Assembly (NCBI GenBank): GCA_963745405.1
Contig: CAVUWY010000002.1
Span: 186,001-250,000, forward strand
Length of the DNA stretch: 64,000 bases
Direction of reading: 5' to 3'
Source of the DNA: C-114 sp963745405
GTDB taxonomy: Bacteria; Chloroflexota; Limnocylindria; Limnocylindrales; CSP1-4
Part shown: in pieces, positions 37,742-46,444 of the stretch
Layout of the letters: every line of letters starts with the position of its first letter
How positions within the stretch are numbered: position 1 is the first letter of the stretch
Position numbers and translations under genes: made by a program
Notes under the pieces: model-generated
Seen by the model: only the letters and a program-made list of their open reading frames with translations
What the model was told of the DNA's origin: nothing
Databases searched by the model: none

Positions 37742-40641
37742 GCCCGACTCCCCGTTGGGTCTTCGAGCGCGGCGAGGTCCTTGTCGCCTCGACCGGAGAA
37801 CCCGACGAGGACGAGCGCATCGGTCGGATACGACACGCCCGATCCCTCGACGCCGGCCAGGAGGCGGGGCAGGACGGCGATGGCGTGGGCGGTCTCGAGC
37901 GCCGGCAGGATGCCCTCGGTGCGGGCCACGAGGCGGACCGCCGCGACGGCCTCGGCATCGGTGGCCGCGGCGAGCTCGAGCCGGCCGGCCGTGGCGAGGG
38001 CGGCGATCTGCGGGCCCACGCCCGGATAGTCGAGCCCGGCGCTGATCGAATGGGCCTCGACGACCTGGCCGTCGTCGTCCTGGAGCATGAGCGAGCGGCT
38101 GCCGTGCAGGATGCCGGGCGAGCCGCCCGCGACCGCGGCGGCATGCCGTCCCGTGGCGATCCCGTCGCCGGCCGCCTCCGCGACGGCGAGGCGGACCGTC
38201 GGCTCGCCGATGAACCGGCTGAGGAGCCCGATCGCGTTCGAGCCGCCGCCGACGCAGGCGAGGGCAAGGTCCGGCAGCCGTCCCTCGACGGCTTCCAGCT
38301 GGGCGGCGGCCTCGTCGCCGATACGCCGCTGGAGGTCGCGCACGATCGTCGGGTACGGGTGCGGCCCCATCGCCGAGCCGAGCACGTAGTGGGTCGTCTC
38401 GACGTTCGTGACCCAGTCGCGCATCGCCTCGTTGACGGCGTCCTTGAGGGTCGCCGAGCCGCTCGTGACCGGCCGTACCTCGGCGCCGAGGGCCCGCATC
38501 CGCAGGACGTTCGGTGCCTGGCGGCGGATGTCCTCGGCGCCCATGAAGACGACGCACGGCAGGGCCAGGAGGGCGCAGGCCGTCGCCGTCGCCACGCCAT
38601 GCTGGCCGGCCCCGGTCTCGGCGATGACCCGCGACTTGCCGAGCCGGCGGGTGAGGAGCGCCTGGCCGAGGGCGTTGTTGATCTTGTGGGCGCCGGTGTG
38701 GGCGAGGTCCTCGCGCTTGAGGTAGAGGCGCAGGCGGTCGGGCTGCCGAACGGGAGCGCCGTCGAAGGAGCGCGCCTCCGCGAGGATCGCCTCGCCGAGG
38801 CGATCGGCCCGGTAGAGCGCCGTGGGCCGGCCGGCATACGTGGCGAGGAGCTCGCGGAGTTCGGCCCAGAAACGCGGATCGCGGCGCAGGTCGGCATAGG
38901 CCGCCTCGAGCTGCTCGAGCGCAGCCATGAGGGTCTCCGGCACGTAGCGGCCGCCGAACTCGCGATCGATCCCCCAGCGACCGGCGTCGTCGGCGTCGAG
39001 CAGCCCGGGATGGACCGGGGTCGGCCGGAAGGCGACGGTCGGTCGGTCCGTCCGGGCGGCCCGGGCCCGCTTGGCGAACAAGGCGACGCGGAGAGGGTCC
39101 TTGCGGGCCCGCTCGCCGGCGACGCGGGCCGCCTCCACGCCCGACGCGACGTCGACGCCGATGGCCGGGACGGCGAGGACGGCTTCGCCGACGGTCGAAG
39201 GATCGAGGCCGCCGGCGAGGATCACCGGAACCCGCCGGGCGACGGCCGCCGCGAGCGACCGGTCGACCGCGGTGCCCGTCCCGCCGGGGTGGCGGCCGCC
39301 GGACGCGTCGAGGAGGACGTGCTCGACCCCGGCGTCGAGATACGTCCTGGCTCGTTCCACGGCCGTCTCGACCGCCAGGTCGGAGGCCTGAGCCGTAGAC
39401 GGCGCCCGCTCGGCGGTCGGCAGGTGGAGGACCTTCCAGGCGACTCGCCCGACCGCCGCGGCGGCGTCCGGCGTCTCGTCGCCGGAGAGCTGGACGACGT
39501 CCGGGTCGATGGCGGCAACGGCCCGGGCGAGATCGTGCGGCGCCATGTCAGCCGTGACGGCCACGACGCGCGGCGTCGATGCCCCGCCACGCGATTCCCG
39601 GACGAACGCGGCGAGCTCCGATGCCTCGGCGAGGTCGAGGGCCCGCGGCGTGCCCGGGACGAGGTTGAGCCCGACGGCGTCGGCACCGGCGGCGACCGCG
39701 GCCTCGACCCCCATCGCGTCGGTGATCCCGCAGATCTTCACCACGGGTCGTCGAGCGACGGCGGCCGGATCGGTGGGCTCGGCACCGGCCGCGACGTAGG
39801 CGCGGGCGGCACTGGCCGGTTCCGTCGATCGGATAAGCGCCTCACCGACGAGGATGGCGTCGTAGCCGAGGGCCCGCCAGCGGGCGACGACGGCGAGATC
39901 GCGCACGCCCGACTCGGCGATCGCGAGCCGGTCTTCGGGGATCGACGAGCGGAGGTGGTCGGCCCGGTCCAGGTCGACCTCCAGCGTCCGGAGATCGCGA
40001 TTGTTCACCCCGATGAGTCGCGCCCCGGTGGCGAGCGCCCGGTCGAGCTCGCGTTCGTCGTGGGCCTCGACCAGGGGTTCGAGCCCGACCGCACGGGCCC
40101 GCTCGACGAGCCGACCGAGGCGGTTCCCTGGATGGAGCGCGGCGAGGATGAGGACGGCGTCGGCACCCGCCGCCCGGAGGACGGGCAGCTGCCGCTCGTC
40201 GACGACGAATTCCTTGGCCAGGACGGGGATCCCGACCGCCGCGTGGACGGCCCGGAGATCGTCGACCGAACCGCCGAACCAGTGCGGCTCGCAGAGGACG
40301 GATATCCCGACCGCACCGCCGGCCTCATACGCACGAGCACGCGTCACGAGGTCGTCACCGACCGCGGCGATGGTCCCGGCCGACGGTGAGGACCGCTTGA
40401 CCTCGGCGATGAGGTGCGTGCCGGGGCGGGCAAGGCGACCGGCGAGATCCCGCCGCCTCGGCGCACCGGCCCGATCGAGGTCCCGGCTGAGCGTCGCGAA
40501 CGTCGCTCGGCCGAGCTCGGCAGCGACATCGGCCGCCCGTCGGGCAGCGATCTCGCGGAGCACGTCGCTCCGCCGGGCACGACGATCCGCCACGGCCATC
40601 GGCTGGCCGGTCGTGGGAGGGCGTCGCTCGACGACCGTCAC
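37738..40641 (-). CDS. trpCFB: Trifunctional TrpC-TrpF-TrpB fusion
   Basis: A single open frame of 967 residues, GTG start at 40641 (GTGA overlap with trpD stop). Residues 1-285: indole-3-glycerol-phosphate synthase (EVKRSSPSAG, VLAKEFVVD, GVNNRDL, IAESGV). Residues about 298-500: phosphoribosylanthranilate isomerase (VKICGITDA, VGLNLVPGTPR, VVQLSGDET, LLDASGGRHPGG, ILAGGLDP). Residues about 530-967: tryptophan synthase beta chain (WGIDREFGGRYVPETLMAAL, KREDLAHTGAHKINNALGQ with the PLP Lys, ETGAGQHG, GGGSNAIG, PTD). No stop codon interrupts the linkers. TrpC-TrpF and TrpF-TrpB fusions are known; the three-way fusion is rare as far as I know. Confidence 0.9.
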   Translation of the reverse strand: MTVVERRPPTTGQPMAVADRRARRSDVLREIAARRAADVAAELGRATFATLSRDLDRAGAPRRRDLAGRLARPGTHLIAEVKRSSPSAGTIAAVGDDLVTRARAYEAGGAVGISVLCEPHWFGGSVDDLRAVHAAVGIPVLAKEFVVDERQLPVLRAAGADAVLILAALHPGNRLGRLVERARAVGLEPLVEAHDERELDRALATGARLIGVNNRDLRTLEVDLDRADHLRSSIPEDRLAIAESGVRDLAVVARWRALGYDAILVGEALIRSTEPASAARAYVAAGAEPTDPAAVARRPVVKICGITDAMGVEAAVAAGADAVGLNLVPGTPRALDLAEASELAAFVRESRGGASTPRVVAVTADMAPHDLARAVAAIDPDVVQLSGDETPDAAAAVGRVAWKVLHLPTAERAPSTAQASDLAVETAVERARTYLDAGVEHVLLDASGGRHPGGTGTAVDRSLAAAVARRVPVILAGGLDPSTVGEAVLAVPAIGVDVASGVEAARVAGERARKDPLRVALFAKRARAARTDRPTVAFRPTPVHPGLLDADDAGRWGIDREFGGRYVPETLMAALEQLEAAYADLRRDPRFWAELRELLATYAGRPTALYRADRLGEAILAEARSFDGAPVRQPDRLRLYLKREDLAHTGAHKINNALGQALLTRRLGKSRVIAETGAGQHGVATATACALLALPCVVFMGAEDIRRQAPNVLRMRALGAEVRPVTSGSATLKDAVNEAMRDWVTNVETTHYVLGSAMGPHPYPTIVRDLQRRIGDEAAAQLEAVEGRLPDLALACVGGGSNAIGLLSRFIGEPTVRLAVAEAAGDGIATGRHAAAVAGGSPGILHGSRSLMLQDDDGQVVEAHSISAGLDYPGVGPQIAALATAGRLELAAATDAEAVAAVRLVARTEGILPALETAHAIAVLPRLLAGVEGSGVSYPTDALVLVGFSGRGDKDLAALEDPTGSRA

Positions 40642-41705
40642 GCCGGCGCGCCCTCCGCCGCCTCGGCCGCGGCTGCGGCAAGTACTTCCTCGTGGCGGCG
40701 ACGGGCCCCTCGGAGTCGCTCCAGCAGGGCGGTCGCGGCACCCGAGTCGATGGCCTCCGCCCCCTGGACGATCCCCTCTTCGAACGAGGCGGCCGAGCCG
40801 GCGACGAGGTACGCGGCGGCGGCGTTGAGGAGGACGACATCGCGGCGCGGTCCGGCGACCCCGGCGAGGACCCCCTCGACGAGCGCGGCGTTCTCGGCTG
40901 GTGTCCCACCGGCCAGGGCGGACGTCGGGGCGCTGGCGAGCCCGAGCGCGGCCGGGTCGATCGTCCGGACGGTCACTCCCGCGGGCGCCACTTCGTGGAC
41001 GACCCCCGAACCATCGAGCGGCAGCTCGTCGATCCCCGCTCCGTGGATGACGAACGCCCGCTCCGTCCCCAGCCGGTGGAGGACGGCCGCAAGCCGCGGT
41101 GCCGCGGCCGGATCGCCGACCCCGACGACGAGGCGGTCGACGCCGGCCGGGTTCGTGAGGGGCCCGATGAGGTTGAACGCGGTCCGGATGCCGATCTCGC
41201 GACGGGTCGGGCCGGCGTAGCGCATCGCCGGATGGAATCCCGGGGCGAAGAGGAAAGCGAAGCCGTCGGTCGCGAGGGCCTCGGACGCCGAGTCGGCGTC
41301 GTGATCGATCCGGATGCCGAGCGCGTCGAGGACGTCGGCCGAGCCCGAACGGGAGGTGATCGCCCGGTTGCCGTGCTTGGCGACGGGGATCCCCGAGCCG
41401 GCGACGACGAGGGCGGTCGTCGTCGAGATATTGAACGTGCCGCTGTGGTCGCCGCCGGTCCCGACGACGTCGATCGCCCCGGCCGGTGCCGTCACCCGCA
41501 GGACGCGCTCCCGCATCGCGGTGGCGAAGCCGGCTAGCTCGTCGACCGTCTCGCCGCGCATCCGGAGCGCGACGAGGAGGGCAGCCAGCTGGGATTCGGT
41601 GGCTTCTCCGTCCATGATCGAGGCCATGGCGCCGTGGGCCTCGGCCATCGTCAGGGTGCCCCCTTCGACGACCGTGGCCAGGGCGGCCCGAACGAGCTCG
41701 CTCAT
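40638..41705 (-). CDS. trpD: Anthranilate phosphoribosyltransferase
   Basis: Transfers phosphoribosyl to anthranilate. The motifs VGTGGDHSGTFNIST, KHGNRAITSRSGSADVLDALG, HPAMRYAGPTRREIGIRTAFNLIGPLTNP and HGAGIDELPL fit the family. 355 residues. ATG 41705 overlaps trpG stop (ATGA) and its own stop overlaps the trpCFB start. Confidence 0.96.
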   Translation of the reverse strand: MSELVRAALATVVEGGTLTMAEAHGAMASIMDGEATESQLAALLVALRMRGETVDELAGFATAMRERVLRVTAPAGAIDVVGTGGDHSGTFNISTTTALVVAGSGIPVAKHGNRAITSRSGSADVLDALGIRIDHDADSASEALATDGFAFLFAPGFHPAMRYAGPTRREIGIRTAFNLIGPLTNPAGVDRLVVGVGDPAAAPRLAAVLHRLGTERAFVIHGAGIDELPLDGSGVVHEVAPAGVTVRTIDPAALGLASAPTSALAGGTPAENAALVEGVLAGVAGPRRDVVLLNAAAAYLVAGSAASFEEGIVQGAEAIDSGAATALLERLRGARRRHEEVLAAAAAEAAEGAPA

Positions 41706-42403
41706 CGGCCGTCTCCGCCGGTCGTCGACGCGGCCGCCAGCTCATCGTCCTCGCGCAGGCCGGCCGTCGCGAACGAGCCGCTCGCCGCGTCGAGCACGCC
41801 CGCCTCGCCCTCTCCGGCCAGGCGGAGGAAGTTCGCCAGCAGGTGGGGGCCGTCCGGCGTCAGGACCGACTCGGGGTGGAACTGGACGCCCTCGAGGGGC
41901 AGGCTCGTGTGACGGATGCCCATGACCACCCGGTCGGTCTCGCTCATCGCGGTGACCCTGAGCTCCGGAGGCAGGGTCGCCGGGTCGACGCACAGCGAGT
42001 GGTAGCGGGCGGCCATGAACGACGGCGGCATCCCGGCCAGCAGGCCCGCCCCGTCGTGGGTCACCTCGGCCGCCTCGCCGTGGACGAGCGTCGGCGCCCG
42101 GACGATCGAAGCGCCGTACGCGGCCGCCAGCGACTGCATCCCGAGGCACACGCCGAGGACCGGGATGCCCCGCTCGGCGGCGACCTCGATGGAAGCGATC
42201 GAGACGCCGGCGTCGGTCGGGTCGCCCGGCCCGGGCGAGACGACGATCCCCCGCAGCTCGGCGGCCGGGTCGTCCGCCAGGGCGATGACGCCGGCCCGGT
42301 CGATCGCGTCGTTGCGGAGGACCCGCACCTCGGCCCCTGCCGCCAGGAGCGCCTGGACGAGGTTGAAGGTGAAGCTGTCGTAGTTGTCGATGACGAGGAT
42401 CAT
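41702..42403 (-). CDS. trpG: Anthranilate synthase component II (glutamine amidotransferase)
   Basis: A class I glutamine amidotransferase that supplies ammonia to TrpE. IDNYDSFTFNLVQ starts the protein, SPGPGDPTDAG binds, GVCLGMQSL has the nucleophile Cys, and HPESVLT the catalytic His. 233 residues, with a C-terminal tail of about 40 residues beyond the usual end. Four-base overlaps with trpE and trpD. Confidence 0.96.
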   Translation of the reverse strand: MILVIDNYDSFTFNLVQALLAAGAEVRVLRNDAIDRAGVIALADDPAAELRGIVVSPGPGDPTDAGVSIASIEVAAERGIPVLGVCLGMQSLAAAYGASIVRAPTLVHGEAAEVTHDGAGLLAGMPPSFMAARYHSLCVDPATLPPELRVTAMSETDRVVMGIRHTSLPLEGVQFHPESVLTPDGPHLLANFLRLAGEGEAGVLDAASGSFATAGLREDDELAAASTTGGDGR

Positions 42404-44112
42404 CGGCCGGCCCCCGGTCCGGCTCCGCCCGGCGCCGTCGTCGCGCTCGTCGCCGGCGCCGCCGTTCCTGTGTCGCTGTCGGACCGATCGGCGGATGGCT
42501 CCGCTCGCGCGATCCGGGCGTGCTCCGGCTCGGCGGCCAGGTCGATCGCCCGTCGGAGGGCGGCCGCCTTGTGCTCGGTCTCCTCGAACTCCCGCTCCGG
42601 CACCGACCCGGCGACGATGCCGGCCCCGCTGTGGATGTGGACCTGGCCCTCGCGCAGGACCGCCGACCGGATCGTGATGGCCGTGTCGAGATTGCCGTCG
42701 TAGCCGAGGTAGCCGACCGCCCCGCCGTAGAGGCCGCGGCGCTCGCGCTCGGCGGCTGCGATGAGCTGCATCGCCCGGACCTTCGGCGCGCCCGACAGCG
42801 TGCCCGCCGGGAAGACCGCCCGGACCGCGTCGAGGGCGTCGTTGCCGGCTGCGAGACGACCCTCGACGTGCGAGACGAGATGGAGGACGTGGCTGTATCG
42901 CTCGACCTCCATGTACTTGGAGACGGCGACCGTCCCCGGTCGGGCCACCCGACCGAGATCGTTGCGGCCGAGGTCGACGAGCATGACGTGCTCGGCCCGT
43001 TCCTTCGGGTCGCGCTGGAGCTGCTCGGCCAGGAGCTGGTCCTCGGCGGGCGTCGCGCCGCGCGGCCGGGTCCCCGCGATCGGGTGGGTCGTCAGTCGTT
43101 CGCCCTCGACCTGGAGGAGGAGCTCCGGGCTCGCCCCGACCACCTCGAAGGACGGCGCCCTGACGAAGAACAGGTACGGGCTCGGGTTGACCCGGCGGAG
43201 GGCCCGGTAGAGGGCGATCCCGTCGATCGGCCGGCCGTCGCCGCCGTCCGGCACATCGAAGGACTGGCGCCGGGCCAGGACGACCTGGATCGCCTCGCCG
43301 GCGGCGATGGCGTCCTTGGCGACCTCGACCGCCCGGATGTACTCCTCCCGTCCGAGGCTCGTCCGGATGTCCGCGCTCGCCGTCGCGGCGCCGCGGACCG
43401 CACCGGGCCCACCCGACGCCGTTGCTCCATCCGCGCGACCGCCACCGGCCGTCCCGAGCTCGGCCGCCGACGGGCGGCTCGTCCGCTCGAGGGCGGTGAA
43501 GATCGCCGCCTCGGCGATCCGGTAGCGACCCTCGAGGTCGGGGGCGTCGGTGTGCAGCGAGGCGATCGCCGAGAGCGTGTGGGTCAGGTGGTCGAAGACG
43601 AGGACGAGGTCCGACTCGATGAACGTCGCGGCCGGCACGGCCACCGGATCGGCCTCCGGGAGCGGCACGGACGGCTCGAACGAGTTGACGGCGTCGTAGG
43701 CGAGGGCACCGACCCCGCCGCCCGTGAATCGCGGCATCCCCTCGACCGGCTCGACCCGCCGGCGCGGCACGAACGCCCGTAGCGCGGCCAGCGGGTCCGG
43801 GACGGTCGAGGTCTCGATGGGCAGGCTCGCATCGTACGTATCGACGCTGAGCGGCCGGGTCCGGACCGTCGCGATGCCGTCGCGGACCTCGAGCAGCCGT
43901 CGTGGGCCGATGCCCATGAAGGAGTACCGCCCGAGCCGTTCGCCGCCCTCGACCGACTCGAGCAGGTAGGCCGGTCCCCCGTCGTCGATGCGGAGGAATG
44001 CGCCGATGGGCGTCTCGAGGTCGGCCGGGCGGGTCGCGCGCAGGAGGATCGTGTCGGCGGCACCGGCCAGGCGTTTCGCCTCGCCGAGGCTGAGGGGCTC
44101 CGTTGTCGTCAT
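42400..44112 (-). CDS. trpE: Anthranilate synthase component I
   Basis: Chorismate to anthranilate. 570 residues from ATG 44112, GGAGG upstream. N-terminal Trp-binding region (YLLESVEGGERLGRYSFMG), then AIQVVLARRQSF, NPSPYLFFV, GASPELLLQ, PIAGTRPRG, DLGRNDLGRV, KYMEVERYSHVLHLVSHVEG, FPAGTLSGAPKVRAM, and HSGAGIVAGSVPEREFEET. A Pro/Ala/Thr-rich tail of about 35 residues ends it. The LLES segment predicts feedback inhibition by Trp. First gene of the trp operon behind a T-box. Confidence 0.96.
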   Translation of the reverse strand: MTTTEPLSLGEAKRLAGAADTILLRATRPADLETPIGAFLRIDDGGPAYLLESVEGGERLGRYSFMGIGPRRLLEVRDGIATVRTRPLSVDTYDASLPIETSTVPDPLAALRAFVPRRRVEPVEGMPRFTGGGVGALAYDAVNSFEPSVPLPEADPVAVPAATFIESDLVLVFDHLTHTLSAIASLHTDAPDLEGRYRIAEAAIFTALERTSRPSAAELGTAGGGRADGATASGGPGAVRGAATASADIRTSLGREEYIRAVEVAKDAIAAGEAIQVVLARRQSFDVPDGGDGRPIDGIALYRALRRVNPSPYLFFVRAPSFEVVGASPELLLQVEGERLTTHPIAGTRPRGATPAEDQLLAEQLQRDPKERAEHVMLVDLGRNDLGRVARPGTVAVSKYMEVERYSHVLHLVSHVEGRLAAGNDALDAVRAVFPAGTLSGAPKVRAMQLIAAAERERRGLYGGAVGYLGYDGNLDTAITIRSAVLREGQVHIHSGAGIVAGSVPEREFEETEHKAAALRRAIDLAAEPEHARIARAEPSADRSDSDTGTAAPATSATTAPGGAGPGAGR

Positions 44113-44145
44113 CGTCGATGGCCTCCGGGCGGACCTGCCGCGCCG

Positions 44146-44185
44146 AGAATCAGAACGACCTTTCGTCTCTCGGGACGAAAGGTCG
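44146..44185 (-). terminator. Terminator hairpin of the trp T-box leader
   Basis: A 12-bp stem (CGACCTTTCGTC/GACGAAAGGTCG) with a 6-base loop is followed on the minus strand by a T-rich stretch (TTCTGATTCT). It lies between the T-box motif and the trpE ribosome-binding site, where the T-box would switch it on or off. Confidence 0.82.
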
Positions 44186-44451
44186 AGCCTTCCGCGGTGC
44201 CACCCTCGTTCGGCGATGCCGCACTCACGTGACCGACCGGCGATCACTCGCCCGATCGGCGCTGCCCGCTATCGCTGGCGCCCTGCGCCGGAGCCTACTG
44301 CCGCCGACGCCTCGTCGCGGGTTCGGTCCGGAGGCTCCCGGGTCCATTCTCCGTCGCCCCCGCCCCGGTTTCCACCAGCCACCGGGTCTCTGTGCCGAGG
44401 TGCGACGGGTACTCGTCCCGTTCATCGCCCGTATCCGTGATGTAGGGCCGG
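44150..44451 (-). promoter_or_regulatory. T-box riboswitch, tryptophan-specific, upstream of trpE
   Basis: The conserved T-box sequence GAGGGTGGCACCGCGG is at plus 44192-44207, 80 bases upstream of trpE. Stem I features on the minus strand include GGGACGAGTACCCG, AGAGACCCGGTGGCTGGTGG and the specifier loop GAATGGACC, whose TGG (plus 44344-44346) is the Trp codon. Uncharged tRNA-Trp would pair with the specifier and stabilise the antiterminator, so trp genes are expressed when Trp is scarce. Class known from Firmicutes, Actinobacteria and Chloroflexota. The 5' limit is approximate. Confidence 0.9.
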
Positions 44452-44481
44452 ACTCTACGCGCCGCGACGCGCGACCGTCAA
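44452..44481 (-). promoter_or_regulatory. Promoter of the trp operon
   Basis: On the minus strand -35 TTGACG (44481-44476), an 18-base spacer and -10 TAGAGT (44457-44452), 340 bases before trpE and directly upstream of the T-box leader. The -35 overlaps the stop codon of the small upstream gene. Confidence 0.55.
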
Positions 44482-44711
44482 GCAGGTGCCGCTCGGTCGG
44501 GCGCTCGCTCGTGGCCAGGGCAGGCGATCACCGGCAGGCGCGGATAGCGCGGGTAGCGGCGGTCGTCGACCGAGCGGAGGCAGAAGAGGAAGACGCTTCC
44601 GCGCCGCGTCTCGATGCGCTTGCCGTGCCTGCAGTCGCCGCAGAGCCCCAGCTCGGTCGGCTCGGTCGGCTCGGTCGGCTCGGTCGTCTCAGCCGGCACC
44701 GGCGGGTGCAC
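44478..44711 (-). CDS. Small four-Cys protein, putative zinc ribbon
   Basis: 77 residues starting at GTG 44711. After an EPTEPTEPTE repeat (encoded by a GGCTCGGTC tandem) the body reads LCGDCRHGKRIETRRG, FCLRS, VIACPGHE, so Cys residues are in C-x2-C and two further single positions, consistent with a zinc-binding fold. Family and function unknown to me. It overlaps the preceding membrane protein gene by 23 bases, and the trp promoter begins at its stop. Confidence 0.6.
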   Translation of the reverse strand: MHPPVPAETTEPTEPTEPTELGLCGDCRHGKRIETRRGSVFLFCLRSVDDRRYPRYPRLPVIACPGHERAPDRAAPA

Positions 44712-45885
44712 CGACCGGGGCGGGCGACCCGGACCCCGCGGCAGGCCGGCGGCCGAGCCGGGCGATGAGGAAGAGCATGAGGAGGGCCGCAGCGAGGGCC
44801 GCGTAGCCGAGACTCGTCGTCGCCGCGAGGATGAGGATCACGGCGAGACCGCCGATGGCGAGGACCAGGTCGAACACATTGGCCCGGACCCAGGTCCCGA
44901 ACGCGCTTCCGGCGTCGGTCTCGTAGCGCACCGACCACCGCGCGGCGAGGAAGGCGATCACGCCGACCGTCGCGATGACGAGGATCACGTAGCGGTCACT
45001 CGAGAAAAGGTCGGCGACGAGGATGTCGAGGATCGCGTCGACGGCCGCGGCTCCGTCCGGCGTCGTGACCTGGTCGGTCACCGCGTCACGGACGATGTTG
45101 ATCGTCGAGCCGAGGACGATGAAGCCGACGATCGACCCGAGTGCGAGGACGAGCAGCATCCGGACGCGCCGCCGGGCGAGGTAGATCGCCAGCAGGGCGA
45201 ACAGCGCGCTGAGCACCCAGCCGGCGACGATGATCACGTCGAACGCGGCCACGAAGCCCTGGAGCTTGACCAGCCGTGGGGCGGACATCACGGGGAGCGT
45301 CCCGAAGTCGGGCGGGATGGTGACGCCGACCGCCTGGAGGCGGGACCCGAAGTCGGGCGGCAGCTGGCCCGACGAGAGGTCCGGCAGCACCACGTCGGCC
45401 GGGATGATGCCGATCGACTGGAGCTGCTCGAGGGCGACCCCGATGAGCGGGATGAGGTTGATCGTCAGGTAGCCGTCCTGCGTCGTGACGACCGTGCTGT
45501 CGCCGCGCAGGACCCGGACGACGAGCGTGTGGAGGCCTCGGTTGGCGGTCTCCCAGGCGCTCTGGAAGCCGGGGCTCGTCAGGGCGGTCGCGAGGGTGTC
45601 GCGGAGGCGGGCCGTGATCGTCGTCGTGATCGTGGCTGCGAAGGAGTCGAGCCGGTCGGGCAGGATCGACTGGAGCCGCTGCTCGACCTGGAGCTGGGTG
45701 ACCAACCGCGTCGCCAGCCGGTCGGCGATCACGTCGGTGACCTCGGGTTCGGCGGCGATGTTCCCGACGAGCTCGACGTAGTGATCCGTGTTCAGGGCCA
45801 CGGAGTGCGTCCAGGTCAGGGTCGTGGATACGACGATCGCGAGGCACGCCAGCAGGGCGAACAGACCGGCCAGGATGCTGCGCAT
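44689..45885 (-). CDS. Membrane protein of unknown function
   Basis: 398 residues. An N-terminal membrane segment (ILAGLFALLACLAIVVSTTL), a large outer domain of about 190 residues rich in helix-forming stretches (DRLATRLVTQL, FAATITTTITARLRDTLATAL), then four to five C-terminal membrane segments. ATG 45885. This topology occurs in uncharacterised actinobacterial and Chloroflexota proteins, but I cannot assign a family or activity. The 45886-46060 gap shows no clear element. Confidence 0.72.
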   Translation of the reverse strand: MRSILAGLFALLACLAIVVSTTLTWTHSVALNTDHYVELVGNIAAEPEVTDVIADRLATRLVTQLQVEQRLQSILPDRLDSFAATITTTITARLRDTLATALTSPGFQSAWETANRGLHTLVVRVLRGDSTVVTTQDGYLTINLIPLIGVALEQLQSIGIIPADVVLPDLSSGQLPPDFGSRLQAVGVTIPPDFGTLPVMSAPRLVKLQGFVAAFDVIIVAGWVLSALFALLAIYLARRRVRMLLVLALGSIVGFIVLGSTINIVRDAVTDQVTTPDGAAAVDAILDILVADLFSSDRYVILVIATVGVIAFLAARWSVRYETDAGSAFGTWVRANVFDLVLAIGGLAVILILAATTSLGYAALAAALLMLFLIARLGRRPAAGSGSPAPVGAPAGAG

Positions 45886-46060
45886 GTACGGGACCCCCGC
45901 GGGCGAGCGGTCGACAACCCGGCTCGGGCGGCACAGTCGCCATCGACCTATGCCCTAACTGTACAGTCGGGCGAGGACACCGCAACGGCCGACGCGGGTG
46001 GCTACACTCGCCGGAGTACGAGACGCATCCGCGCCGATCGCCCGCCCGCGAGGAACGTTC

Positions 46061-46417
46061 ATGCCGGCAGCCCAGGTCTTCTTCGGCGTCGTCTACTTCT
46101 TCCTGGTGTTCGCCGCGCTCTTCATCTTCATCGGCATCTTCGCCGACATCTTCAAGCGCCATGACCTGTCAGGGCCGGTCAAGGCCGGCTGGGTGTTCGT
46201 CCTCGTGATCCTGCCCATCGTCGGCGGGCTGATCTACATCGTCCGGCGACCGCGCCGCGACGACGAGGACGCCCAGATGGTCGCCGAATACGAGGCGAGG
46301 CGCAGCGCCAAGCCGACCACCTCGATGTCCGAGGAGATCGTCAAGCTCTCGAAGCTGCACGAATCCGGCGCGATCGACGACGCCGAGTACGCCCGCCTCA
46401 AGCAGCAGGCGATGTAG
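46061..46417 (+). CDS. Small membrane protein with C-terminal SHOCT-like motif
   Basis: 118 residues with two membrane helices (FFGVVYFFLVFAALFIFIGI and AGWVFVLVILPIVGGLIYIV), a basic loop, then a C-terminal SHOCT-like module (EEIVKLSKLHESGAIDDAEYARLKQQAM). SHOCT modules commonly occur at the C-terminus of membrane-associated proteins and probably aid oligomerisation. ATG 46061 with AGGAACGTTC upstream. It is divergent from the 44689-45885 gene. Confidence 0.85.
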   Translation: MPAAQVFFGVVYFFLVFAALFIFIGIFADIFKRHDLSGPVKAGWVFVLVILPIVGGLIYIVRRPRRDDEDAQMVAEYEARRSAKPTTSMSEEIVKLSKLHESGAIDDAEYARLKQQAM

Positions 46418-46444
46418 CCGGTACCGCAGCTCGGCGGATCGACC

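Noticed and set aside
40642..41745. Extension of the trpCFB frame upstream over trpD
   Set aside because: trpD is clearly coding in another frame here, and the GTG at 40641 overlaps the trpD stop in the GTGA pattern. The extension is an antisense-like artefact of GC content.
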